A stretch of DNA of 64,000 nucleotides, taken from assembly GCF_003473485.1 (NCBI RefSeq), contig NC_053046.1, forward strand, positions 3,854,001 to 3,918,000. The letters are read 5' to 3'. Below, one piece after another: positions 34,188 to 45,056 of this stretch. Numbering within the stretch: the first letter of the stretch is position 1; each line of letters begins with the position of its first letter. Below the pieces are notes generated by a model. It did not search any database and was not told the DNA's origin. It saw only the letters and a program-made list of their open reading frames with translations. A program made the position numbers and the translations under genes. The stretch comes from Medicago truncatula (lineage: Eukaryota > Streptophyta > Magnoliopsida > Fabales > Fabaceae).

Positions 34188-35094
34188 TGAGATTTTGTTT
34201 TTGTGACGTCGACTTAAATCAAAGGTGGGTGAAGAGACATGTTATTTTTACGCGCACTCCTCCTACTTGAGCATGTTGACTTGGATCAAGAAATTTGTTG
34301 ATTTGGATTGTGAAACTTATATATAGGTGAGTTTTAGATTATATAATTCAAAAAATTTCACGTCTTCGGATTATATAATCCGAACTTAGATTGACTATCA
34401 TCCCAAAAGAGAGGTCCAAAATGAAAAAATATACATTTCAGATATATATTTTGAAAACCTTTTAAAAAAAGTTCACATTATATAATCTTAACATAAATAT
34501 CTTTGTAATATAGCAGGGCGCACGAGAAGAGAGAAGTGTGTGAAAAGCAACTACCGAAATACAGTCACCCTGATTAACATGTGTTGAACAACTAGGCCCA
34601 ATGAAATTATCTTAAGAGCATTGCTAAATGGTACGGATCCTTGCATACGGGATTTGACGAATACACACAACTGTAGTGTTTTTTAAATAATAATAAAATT
34701 AATATAAGTTCTACTTTCCACAATACAGGCTAGTTAGTTAATAATATTTTTAATAAAAAATAATAATATAAAACTTGCACTTCTAGAACAAAAAAAAACT
34801 TGCACTTATTGGAATAGAAGAGGTGGTTGCAGTTAAAACAAACGGTCCGTAAATAAATTCGTGGATTTTTGTATTGTATTTATCCGTACCACAAGGCATT
34901 TCCCTTATCTTAATTTATTCATGTCTATGAAACAATTTTAAAAATTCAAAATTTGAGATGGATAAAGTACTCAATAGGTTTAAAATCAATTCTAAAATAA
35001 ATATTATTACTCTTGTAATTTAAAATTTTACAACATGTATACCGATCGATTCGGTGGAAATAGCACAATAGGAGCACAAGCTATGGGTGTGGCA
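34188..35094. other. Spacer with imperfect palindromes, no gene
   Basis: At 34340-34395 the phrase attatataatccgaa and related versions repeat. They may be part of the element that carried the OTU fragment; no termini found. Confidence 0.35.
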
Positions 35095-35103
35095 TACCTA
35101 CAC

Positions 35104-35282
35104 ATAGGGGTGGGTATGGTTTGGTTCGAGATGAAAATTGAACCTGTCTAAACTGAATTGTTTGCTAAATTCAAAATAATCGAACCAAACTGTTTCAGTT
35201 CAATTCCAGATTTTTCAATAATAGTTCGATTTTTCTTATTTGGTTCGGTTCAGTTAAGTTGTTTTGTTTTTTTTCCACCCCT
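35104..35282. mobile_element. hAT-like MITE
   Basis: Ends aggggtgggtatggtttggt and, inverted, aggggtggaaaaaaa; the arms share the motif ggttcg/cgaacc. Flanks acctacac and acctacaa agree at seven of eight bases, fitting a hAT 8-bp duplication. Confidence 0.6.
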
Positions 35283-35292
35283 ACCTACAATG

Positions 35293-35472
35293 GGGAGTGG
35301 TTATGGTGCATAAGGAAATCCTTATGCACCGTGCATAAATCCCAATATAATTGCTTCCTACACCTCCAAAGTGAGCCAAAACCATTTTTGTTCAAAATGA
35401 AAGAAATTTGATGGTTGTAATGTGTTTATGCACGGTGCATAAGGAAATGACTTATGCACCATAACTTTTGCC
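35293..35472. mobile_element. 180-bp MITE with perfect 9-bp TSD
   Basis: The arms share gttatggtgcataag and ccttatgcaccgtgcataaa. Both flanks read cctacaatg (35284-35292 and 35473-35481), a perfect 9-bp duplication, so it is Mutator-like. It abuts the hAT-like MITE on its left. Confidence 0.75.
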
Positions 35473-35481
35473 CCTACAATG

Positions 35482-36600
35482 CTGTTGAAAGCTACATTGT
35501 AATTTCAACTCCGTAAAAAAAAAAATGTGCATGTTTTCATCATGGAAATTTTTGTTTTTGCATGAAAACATTTTAATTCATTTCTCCTTTTTCCTAAGTT
35601 GTTTCAAAAAGTAATAAGTATATCACGGTGTACGTTTTTCTTTCTTAAATATAAAAATTAAATTAACAAATTTGCTATTTTTTATATTAGTATTTTTAAA
35701 ACTTTAATCTAATTCGTTAAAAATTTATTTTGATTTTTATTTTGACAAAAAAAAATTATTTTGATGATTGTTGGTTGAGTTGAATTTGAAAAAGACGTAC
35801 AAATTTGTTAGCATCGAATTAATTTGTGAATTACACAGAGGAGCTATGTTATAATATTGATTAAAGAAAAGTTAAGTCATCAACAATCCCTCCAAAAAAA
35901 AAAACTTAGAATCAACAAGTTGATTAGAAAAAAGAGAAATGCGATGTTTTTTTTTTTGTTACAACAAATGTGTTATTTATTCCAACAACATTGTAACCTA
36001 TCCAATAGCGCTTAGATGAGATTACACGAGTTTCTTCTAGTTTAACCAACATTCTGAGTTCGAATTCAACTTTGAACATGTAGTAGTGTGGGAAAGCTTA
36101 CCGCTCATTTGAGTCCCACAATGCTTAAAGGATTGATCTCCGTAGTTTTGTGTGGAGGATACCCTGTTTAAAATAAAATAAAATTTATTGAAACCTTTTA
36201 TAAAGGAAGAAATTACTATCAAAGAAAGTGTAAAGAATTTGATTAAATCACTCCTCTCCACCCTTGGTTCTATTTGTAGGAATTTTCTATGCTTAATTTC
36301 GATCGTCTCTTTTCGTTGCGGTGTATAATTTTTCTTAAAAAAACCAGTTTCTCTTTACTGATGTTATAGTGATCATTGGTGAATTTCCAAATTCCTTTTC
36401 ATTCGTGTGATCCCATTTTCTCATCCCTAACATTGGTGCTCTAATTATCACTAGGGCAGCCTTCCTTGAGACCTCTCTCCATGGTGTTGATAACTCAATT
36501 CCAGAAACCCGTCTGCAGTCGTGTTCGTCGCACCTGATATCTTTCATGTTCGAATCAGACCGACAATATACTTAGCACATGGTATAATATGCACGAGTAA
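35482..36600. other. Intergenic, no gene seen
   Basis: AT-rich left half; less AT-rich 36300-36560 with a minus-strand frame lacking a domain. No bounded element. Confidence 0.4.
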
Positions 36601-37395
36601 TTAGATAGTTGTGTACTAGGTTGGACTTGGCATATGCGGTTAGTATATCACGTTGGTTTATGGCAAATTTGGATCAAGTGCCCCGACAAGCTTTGAAGTG
36701 GGTGTTTATATACTTGAACAAGTTCTTGAAATAAAGTTAGAAATACATATGAACAACTCAAGAGGAAGACGTTTTAGAGGGGTATTCAGGTTTTTGTCTA
36801 CTTTATTTGGATTGTTAAAAGGCAAATCAATAACCAACAATGGATTGGTTCAAGTGGTAAGAAACTTGGACTCCTTAAGCAAGTAGTCGGGGGTTTGATC
36901 CCCAACTCTTGCGTAAGGAAAAATTTTGCTAGGAGGGGAGAACCTACTTCGTATGTCCAACAAGTTCTCCGATGGAGATTAGTCACTGATAAAACAACGG
37001 TGGAAACTTCGTACTGATAACATGGTAACCCAAAAAAAGAAGGAAAATCAACAATTTGTACTGACATTATCTAAAACTCAAGAGGGGTACATTATCCTTG
37101 TGGAAGGCATCAAGGAAGCCACATGGATTAAATGGATAGTTGATGAGTTAGAGTCACTCAAGAATGTGCAAAGATACATGGTGATAACCGAAGTTCCATC
37201 CATTTTTCTAATTGTCAAGTGTATCATGAAAGGATAAAACACATTGATATTTGTTTGCACTTTGTTAAAGACGTGATTTAATCAAAAGAAGTTGCGGATG
37301 AAAATGTTGCTTCAGAAGACAATTTGATATTCATGTTCAATAAGTGATTACTTAGATCAAAGCTCAAGCATTGCTTGAATGTGATCAATTTTTTT
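36600..37395 (+). pseudogene. Ty1/copia pol remnant (end of RT to RNase H)
   Basis: Left of an inserted SINE the plus strand gives the reverse-transcriptase/RNase H linker words (tyrosine-alanine-valine, SRWFMAN, then ALKWVFIYL, then TTQEEDVLEGY). Right of it comes the RNase H part: QQFVLTLSKTQEGYIILVEG, then IKEATWIKWIVDELE, then HIDI..HFVKDVI and the tail SKLKHCLN. Several stops and one shift break it. This is the 3' end of a copia-type polyprotein; integrase and gag were not seen. Confidence 0.75.
36831..37039 (+). mobile_element. tRNA-derived SINE inserted in the copia RNase H
   Basis: A-box-like ggttcaagtggtaag and B box gggtttgatcccc lie in the first 70 bp; the 3' end runs into caaaaaaag. 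Flanks aaggcaaatcaa (36819-36830) and aaggaaaatcaa (37040-37051) differ at one of twelve positions, a SINE-type target duplication. The host copia frame resumes right after it. Confidence 0.75.
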
Positions 37396-37822
37396 AAACA
37401 GTAATCCATGGATGGAAAGAGCAACAAGGAGATTGATAGTTAAATTGATATCATGCATCAAAGAAAAGGATTGAAAAACCTGGAAGAGGTTTAATTACCA
37501 CCCCACCCGCAAGGCGTTCAACAACGGCCGTGAGGCGGGTGGCCTTATGTATGTTTTAGGCTTTTTCTTCTGCCACACCCGCGAGGGAGGTATGCCTATT
37601 CGTAAGGCGTGTGGGAGCCTTCACGACGTTGGTGTCTCCGGTTTAGTTCAACCATTTAAGTTTTTTCTTACCCTTTCTTGTGTAATCTTGAAAAGGCAAG
37701 GGAGAGAACTTTTATGAAAAATCATTGGCCAAGGGTTGAGTGTCTTAGGACGACATTCTTGGGTTGAGAAATACTTTACAAACATCTTGGGTAGTGATAT
37801 CTCATTAGAGCGAGGATCAAAG
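37396..37822. other. GC-richer tract right of the copia remnant, possible LTR piece
   Basis: After the RNase H end, 37498-37640 is unusually rich in G and C for this region (for example gtgaggcgggtggcc). It may be the copia 3' LTR, but no TG..CA ends could be matched. Confidence 0.35.
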
Positions 37823-38664
37823 TGTAACATCCCAGAATGCTTTCAGGATTGCCGACTGACCCCACAAACCAACACGAGTCTTTTCAGCGTGTTTTGTCCT
37901 CACTCGCACGCTTACTGGGAAACTTCCCGGTAGGTCACCCATCCAAAAATTGCTCCACGTCAAACACGCTTAACTGTGGAGTTCTTATGGAATGAGCTAC
38001 CGAAAAGAAGATGCATCTTGTTGATATAGGTAGTACCAAACAATTCATATAAGCATTCCTTCTACCATGCAGTCCCATACTTGTACGACCTCAGGATCCC
38101 TCTCATTCCGATGTGATTCAATTTTTCCTAGAAGCATGCTAGGAGCCGGACCATTCCCCGCCCTCATCAGCCTCGGGCGTTACATGCCCACCAAGCGGAG
38201 GTGTTACATGCCCACCAGCTTCCGCTTGGTTCGTCCTCGAACCACATCGTACTGGGAGAGGTTTGCTCTGACACCATTTGTAACATCCCAGACTGCTTTC
38301 AGGATTGCCGACTGACCCCACAAACCAACACGAGTCTTGTCAGCGTGTTTTGTCCTCACTCGCACGCTTACTGGGAAACTTCCCAGTAGGTCACCCATCC
38401 AAAAATTGCTCCAAGTCAAGCACGCTTAACTGTGAAGTTCTTATGGAATGAGTTACCGAAAAGAAGATGCATCTTGTTGATATAGGTAGTACCAAATAAT
38501 TCATATAAGTCTTCCTTCAACCATGCAGTCCCATACCTGTACGGCCTCAGGATCACTCTCATTCCGATGTGATTCAGTTTTGCCTAAAAGCATGCCAGGA
38601 GCTGGACCACTCCCCGCCCTCATCAGCCTCGGGCGTTACATGCCCACCAAGCGGAGGCGTTACA
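37823..38664 (-). mobile_element. Cassandra-type TRIM retrotransposon, complete
   Basis: Two 386-bp LTRs (37823-38208 and 38279-38664) start tgtaacatcccag and end gttaca. They flank a 70-bp interior. On the minus strand the interior opens with TGGTGTCAGAGC (38265-38276), one base off the primer site for initiator Met-tRNA, so the element points left. Each LTR holds a 5S rRNA-like stretch (reads acttcccggtaggtcaccca and cacgcttaactgtggag on the plus strand). LTR-embedded 5S sequence is the defining trait of Cassandra. Flanks caaag and caaaa agree at four of five bases. It codes for nothing and depends on other retrotransposons. Confidence 0.9.
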
Positions 38665-38669
38665 CAAAA

Positions 38670-39600
38670 CTTTCTCTTTTGATTTCTTTTATGATCTCAT
38701 TGTGCGTAGAGTGACATGAAAAATTGATAAAAATTAAGGATTGTTCTTCGAGAGATCTTCAATCTAATTTATTGTAACCTCTTTGCATCACTCTTTTCTT
38801 TCCTAGATGTATGTCATATTTGGCCAAATTGATAAACAAACATTGGTGTGTTGTTTCTCTACTCTCTTATCCAGGTTCTTTGATTATGCTTGTGGATTTA
38901 TTTTGCACTTAGTTGTTAGGTTTTTTTTATTTTTTTTATTTTTAAGAATCTAAATTAACCCACCTAAATTGGAACTGGAGAGAATCAAACATATGACCTC
39001 GAGGAGGAGGTTTTGTTGTTATTATTGTTTGAGTCTGTCTATAAGTTTGGTTTTCAATAATACTTACTCTATATATTTAAGTTTATTGGTGTGATTTAAG
39101 TTCGAATTCGCAACAAAATTATTAAACTTAATTTATTGTACAGTTTTTTTAATTAAGTGTAAAATAACCCAAAAGTAAACTCAATAGGGAACAAAGATAT
39201 AATGACTACTGACGCAACAACAAGAACAACAAAAAAAGATCATTAAAAGAAACAGCTATTGGCTTGTAATGTAGTGTTACTAACTAAGAAAGTAAGTAAC
39301 AAAAGGCCAAGATTAAGTGTGAGGAATGGCCTCTTTTATTTCAAAATTTATTATTTCCCATATTAAATTACACAAAGTGTGAGGTTAACCACACCACTTA
39401 GTTATCGTTTTTTTCTTTGGTTATTGCTGCTTTGACAGTGTTGTATTGGTTTTAAGTTGTTAATCAATGAATACCATACTTTAGGCATTGAGTGCTCCCA
39501 TCAAACGAGCCATCTTTTGTTTAAAAATAGAAAAGGAGCAAGAAGAACGGTGTACTTAAGTATTAGTACGCACTAAACTTTTGTAGTGCTACTACTTTTA
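38670..39600. other. Intergenic, no gene seen
   Basis: AT-rich spacer without domain-bearing frames or bounded repeats. Confidence 0.45.
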
Positions 39601-39609
39601 TTTCATCTT

Positions 39610-40087
39610 GGCTTAATTGCACATTTCCCCCCTATAGTTTGCCAATTGTACGATTTTGCACCCCATAGTTTTAAACGAGCGATTTTGCCCCCTATAGTTT
39701 TCCCCCTTTCTGATTTTATGGTCCCATGACATTTAGTGATGATGTGTCTGTTTTTTTATCAATTAATGTGTGCCACGTGTGTAATTCCATTTTTTAAAAA
39801 ATAAAAAAATGGTATTTTTCAGATTTTCAGCACTAAATTCTATTGTTGGTCACGTGCCTCCTTCTCTCAAAATCTGAAAAATACAATTTTTTTATTTTTA
39901 AAAAAAATAAAATTACACATGTGGCACACATTAATTGATAAAAAACAGACACATCAGCATTAAATGTCATGGGGACCATAAAATCAGAAAGGGGGAAAAC
40001 TATAGGGGGCAAAATCGCTCGTTTAAAACTATGGGGTGCAAAATCGTACAATTGGCAAATTATAAGAGGGAAAAGTGCAATTAAACC
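39610..40087. mobile_element. Foldback Mutator-like MITE, 478 bp, perfect 9-bp TSD
   Basis: Left arm ggcttaattgcacatttccc and right arm inverse ggtttaattgcacttttccc pair for about 230 bp, including cctatagtttgccaattgta, gttttaaacgagcgattttg and ttatggtccc. Only a short AT-rich and free-energy-like centre is left unpaired. Flanks 39601-39609 and 40088-40096 are both tttcatctt. Confidence 0.85.
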
Positions 40088-40096
40088 TTTCATCTT

Positions 40097-41450
40097 TTAA
40101 TGCTTTAAAAGGATCTACTATGTTGTTACTTGTTAGGAGCGACGTTCGTGTGGTTACAAACTTAAATTTACATCATATATATGAACATTCAATGGTTCGA
40201 AAATTTAAACATAAGAAATGATTTTGATATAAGCTTTTGGGCATAACTAAATTTACTTTATCTCCCTATCTACGGGAACCTTTAATGTTAGCTATAATAT
40301 TTTATGTATAAACTTATTCTCTTAGTTTAATTTTAAGTAAATCCTATTTTTGATTAAAAATTCATAAATGCTATCTACTTTTATATTTAAATTTGTTCAT
40401 TGTATCTCCGCCGTAAGCTTCAATACGAGGAGTATCTATCAAATAAATTTGAACCACGTCAACACAACAACTACTTAATTATCCATAAAATAAAACGGCT
40501 ACTAATGTGTGACTGTATTTCGTTTTCGCATAATAATGACACTATTGAATTGTTAACCGCAAACATAACACAAGCCAAATTAAAACATATTTAATGACAT
40601 AGCTACCTTACGTGCTGTTCCTCATTGTCCACCCTGTTTCGCAACCAAAAACTTCTACAACATCACAAGCATATCTTTTTCTTTTTAAATAGTATAGTGG
40701 TTAAAATTTAACTATTGAAGTTAAATAAGTTGGAAATTTTGATTTCGAACTCAGTTTTTTAAATTATAATATTCCTACAATTGAGCTATGTTAACGAGAC
40801 ATCACAAATATAGTTCTAACGAAACAAAACAAATGACAAGAGTAGAAAAAAGAATGAAAAGATGGGTTGCAATAGGAGACTTTATCCAAGTCTCAAGAGT
40901 TAATTAACTCTTCGTCAAATATATCTTCCGTAGTTCTTTAAATTAGATGTTTGTAACAAGTTCGTTCTTTAAATTTATTTTGTTAGAAGTTGATTTTTAA
41001 GTCATAAAATATGCGAACATTTATGAACTATTTAATATTGAGGTTCCTTAAAAAAAACTATTTAATATTGAGATGACAGATCTAAAAAGTGTTTATAACA
41101 CCAAATATGATTACTTACACACATTTTTATCTTATTTTTGAATTTAAAAATCATTTTACATATAAATATTTTATTAATAACATTATAAATTAAATAATCG
41201 ATTTCGTTTTAAATCAAGACTGAATAATAAATAAACCTTAATTTTAAGAGCGATAATTTAGTCCTACCGTATTCATTTCTCAAAAGAAATAAAGCATCCT
41301 ATTAATAAGATTATTAATATAATCCTATCTCTAAAAATGAATATACTGCATATTTAATCGAACTTTTATAGACTCAAAATATTATCAAGAAGTAATTTAC
41401 TTGTAAACACATATATTTAGACACATCATTTGGACACACATCACATCACT
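40097..41450. other. AT-rich spacer, no gene seen
   Basis: No bounded element or coding signal; a 64-codon frame at 40400 has no recognisable product. Confidence 0.45.
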
Positions 41451-41451
41451 T

Positions 41452-41870
41452 AGAATATCTCTTATTTCTTAAAGTTAATCCAAACGTAAAAAAATTTCAT
41501 AGATTTGACCTAACTTTTTTGCTTAATTTTACTATTTTAACCCTAATTAATTAGCCTTGTTTAATTATATCTCTTATTCCTTAATGTTAACCCGAACGCA
41601 AAATTTTGCTCTAGATTTAACCCAAATTCTTTGCTTAATTTTACTATTTTAACCCTATTTAATTAACCCTATTTAGTTACATCTCTTCTTATTTCTTAAA
41701 GTTAACCCGAACGCAAAATTTTGTCATAGATTTAACCTAACTTCTTTGCTTAATTTTATTATTTTAACCTTATTTAATTAACCCTATTTAATTACATATC
41801 TTATTTTTTAAAGTTAACCCAAACGCAAAATGCCATCTCTTATTTCTAAATGTTAACCCGTGAAGCAACA
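41452..41870. repeat. Minisatellite family A, period about 115 bp
   Basis: Four diverged units, each with a version of aaagttaacccgaacgcaaa, gatttaacctaacttctttg and cttaattttactattttaac. Units begin near 41455, 41567, 41680 and 41793. Confidence 0.8.
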
Positions 41871-41984
41871 TTAACCCTGAATTTAACCTAATTTTTTCGC
41901 GTGACTTTAGTATATTAACCCTGTATTTAATTTATGCGAAATGTCATCTCTAATTTTAACCTAATTTTTCCCTCCACACTTTTG

Positions 41985-42600
41985 CATATAATGTTTATCT
42001 AAAGTATAATAAATTATGTTCCTAATTATAAGCTGTATTTTTGGAAAGGAATAACCGTTAACCCGTTTCGCTATATTTAACTTAATCTCTTATTTATAAA
42101 TGTTAACCCATCTCACTATACTTAAGCTATTATGTTACGTTACTTATAAATGTTAATCCGTCTCGCTATACTTAACCTAATTTTAACTTAATTTTTCCCT
42201 CCACACTTTTGCATATAATGTTTATCTAAAGTAAAATAAAATTATGTTCCTAATTATAAGTTGTTTTCTTAGAAAGGAATAACCGTTAATCCGTCTCGCT
42301 ATACTTAACATAATCTCTTACTTATAAATGTTAACCCGTCTCGCTATACTTAGGCTATTATGTTACGTTACTTATAAATGTTAATCAGTCTCGCTATACT
42401 TAACCTAATTTTAACCAAATTTTTCCCTCACACTTTTGCATTTAATGTTTATCTAGAGTAAAATAAAATTATGTTCTTAATTATATGCTGTTTTTTTGGA
42501 AAGGAATAACCGTTAACCCGTCTCGCTATACTTAACCTAATCTCTTACTTATAAATGTTAATTCGTCTTGCTATACTTAACCTATTATGTTACGTTACGA
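41985..42600. repeat. Minisatellite family B, period about 228 bp
   Basis: Units share cacttttgcatataatgttt, atctaaagtaaaataaaatt and one or more gttaacccgtctcgctatac sub-repeats. The anchor atgtttatct recurs near 41990, 42218 and 42446. Each large unit holds two or three of the shorter gttaaycc-cgctatacttaa sub-repeats, so the array has two nested periods. Confidence 0.8.
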
Positions 42601-42788
42601 TATCCAGGACGATGTCATGGAAAATTATACTGTGGTACAGTACCAAGTACCAACGTCTATGCTTCTTAATATTACGAAATACTATATGACAATTATAACA
42701 TTCATCTAAACTATTTTATTACTTATTACCATCAAATTCCTTAAAAAAACTTATTACCATCAAATATTACCTTCCATATGACTTTTAG

Positions 42789-43946
42789 GAGAATTGCTGT
42801 TCCCACTTTTACTTTGGCTGTGCCACACGAGTAAATTACTCAAATACCCCTCGGCAGTTAACTGCCGAAGTTTTAGAAATACGGCTGCAGTTAACTGCCG
42901 AGGAAAACTTTGGCAGTAAACTACCGAGGAAAACTGAAACTTCGGCAGTTAACTGCCAAGGAAACCTCAAACCTGTTTTTTTTTTTTTTTTGACAAAATC
43001 CATAAATTGTCATTAATAACAAACCTTTTTTTTTGTTGACAAAAACCATAAATTGTCTTTAATAATATTTATTGATTTTGAATGTTTCAATCATTATTTT
43101 GCTACGTTTTAAACAATTGCAGTATTATACTTATGTGTATATATCTTAATAAGAATAACATTTAAATCAGTGTAAAAATTAAGCATTTGAATATTGTTTT
43201 GCACATTACTTAAATACAAATAACAATAAAAAAATCGTTAAAATAATTGTGCGCAACGATTTTTTTTAAGGTATAATATGTTGTTATATTTTCTACATTA
43301 AAATAATTGTGTATAAAGATTTTTTTTTATTTAAGTAATTTGTAAAACAATATTCAAATACTTAATTTTTACACTTATTGAAATGTTTTTTGAGTACTTA
43401 AATGTTAAGCCTAAAACAAAGAAAAAGGAAATAAAAGAAGAAAATTTTGTGAAAGTTATTTGGAAATAAAATAGGCAAAAAAATGAAAAGATCAAATGAG
43501 TAATACAATTAAAATAATTGTGAATATTTCCGTAAAAAGGAAATAAAAGAAGAAAATTCCGTAAAAGTTCTTTGGAAATAAAATATTCACTATTGTTGAA
43601 GATCAAAGCAGTTATAACAAAAAAAAAAAAGATTTAAAGGAGTAATACAATTAAAATAAATAAGGAAGACAAATCAATAAAATTAAAAACGAATTATTAA
43701 GAAAAATCAATCAAAAATGATAAAGACCGCGGAATATTCTCAAAGAATAAAAAAAAAAAAACAGATTTGAGGTTTCCTCGGCAGTTAACTGCCGAAGTTT
43801 TCAGTTTTCCTCGATAGTTTACTGCCGAAGTTTTCCTCGGCAGTTAACTGCAGCCGGTTTCATAATTCGGCAGTTAACTGCCGAGGGACATTTGAGTAAT
43901 TTACTCGTGTGGCATAACCAAACCAAATGTGGGAACAACAATTCTC
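42789..43946. mobile_element. Mutator-like element with palindrome-array arms
   Basis: Ends gagaattgctgttcccac and, inverted, gagaattgttgttcccac; flanks 42780-42788 and 43947-43955 are both gacttttag, a perfect 9-bp duplication. Each arm of about 180 bp holds four versions of the 16-bp perfect palindrome cggcagttaactgccg. The 780-bp interior is AT-rich, non-coding and contains a second inverted pair (about 43165-43215 with 43331-43385). No transposase. Confidence 0.85.
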
Positions 43947-43955
43947 GACTTTTAG

Positions 43956-45056
43956 ATAGCAAAACTACCCAAGTATATGAAGCACAGCCTAGAAGACCGG
44001 CACGCATGTAAATAACGTTCCCTATAAACGGACGGTTGTCATACTCGAAGGGTGACATTTCTCCTTAAAGTTGTAATTTTCATGATCCAATTTCACCCTT
44101 GAAAACCTACAAACAATTTATTAGTCCTCTAAATGTAAATTTATTAGTACTCCTCCTTCATTTTTAACCGTCATTTTTGGAGAAATTTTTTGTTCCTATT
44201 TAACTATCACTTTAAAGTTCAATGCAACGTTAAATGTTATTTTACCAGTATTACCCTTAAATATTTATTGCGGAGAGAGAAACATATATAATAAAATATT
44301 AAATTAATAAGGTCATTATAGTAAAAGTAAAAACAATTGTATCAAAAATAATAATATTATTGATTGACTTGATTTGTGTAAAATGTCAAAAAATAACAAT
44401 TAAAAAGAAACGGAGCGGTACTAATTAGCACTAGTACACCATTGTTTAACACCTAGTCAGCACTTTATCCGGCTTTGCGGCAATTATTCTTAACCCATTT
44501 CAACCACAATAAATAAAGTCATAATATCATATCATATGTAATGTAATGGATCCATCCCCTTCTATCACATTCTTCCCATTTCCATCACGTTATTCCATTT
44601 CCACCTCAGTATTAAAATTAAAATTATCTATTAAGAAACAAAACTAAAATTAATTATATCTTTGTTTCTTACACACTGAACTCGGATCCGATCCAATCCC
44701 AAAATCTTAGTACTAATACTAATACACACAATAAAATATAATAATAAATATTGCCTATGTAAGAAAGGACAATTGTGTTGTTGTTGTTATTGTTGTGTTG
44801 CTGTTTCCTCTTCACTCCTCAACACAAAACCAAACGAAATCAAATCAAACCAACAACAACACACTGCTTCTGTTTCTTTCTTCACTCCTCAACAAAAAAA
44901 AAAAAAAACAGTTACAACAACAACAACAACTAATTAGTTTCTTCTTTACACCTTCACCAATGTTCATACATTACTAACAAAAAAAACAATGAGGGTTTTG
45001 GGTTTGTGTATGTAACCTTCCCAAACCTAACACCGAAGCTAAATCCAAAGCTAAAA
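43956..45056. other. Upstream region and leader of the O-fucosyltransferase gene
   Basis: No other gene. The 200 bp above the start are rich in caa and ttg triplet runs and c/t tracts, as in many plant 5' leaders; the true transcription start cannot be fixed. Confidence 0.45.

Noticed and set aside
37900..38000. A genuine 5S rRNA gene
   Set aside because: Only part of 5S is present, it is diverged, and it recurs in both LTRs of a TRIM element.
38067..38714. Several frames in the Cassandra element as genes
   Set aside because: They are LTR sequence, duplicated between the two LTRs and non-coding in this family.
41452..42600. A CRISPR-like array
   Set aside because: Units are long, diverged and without unique spacers, and the genome is a plant's; it is a minisatellite.
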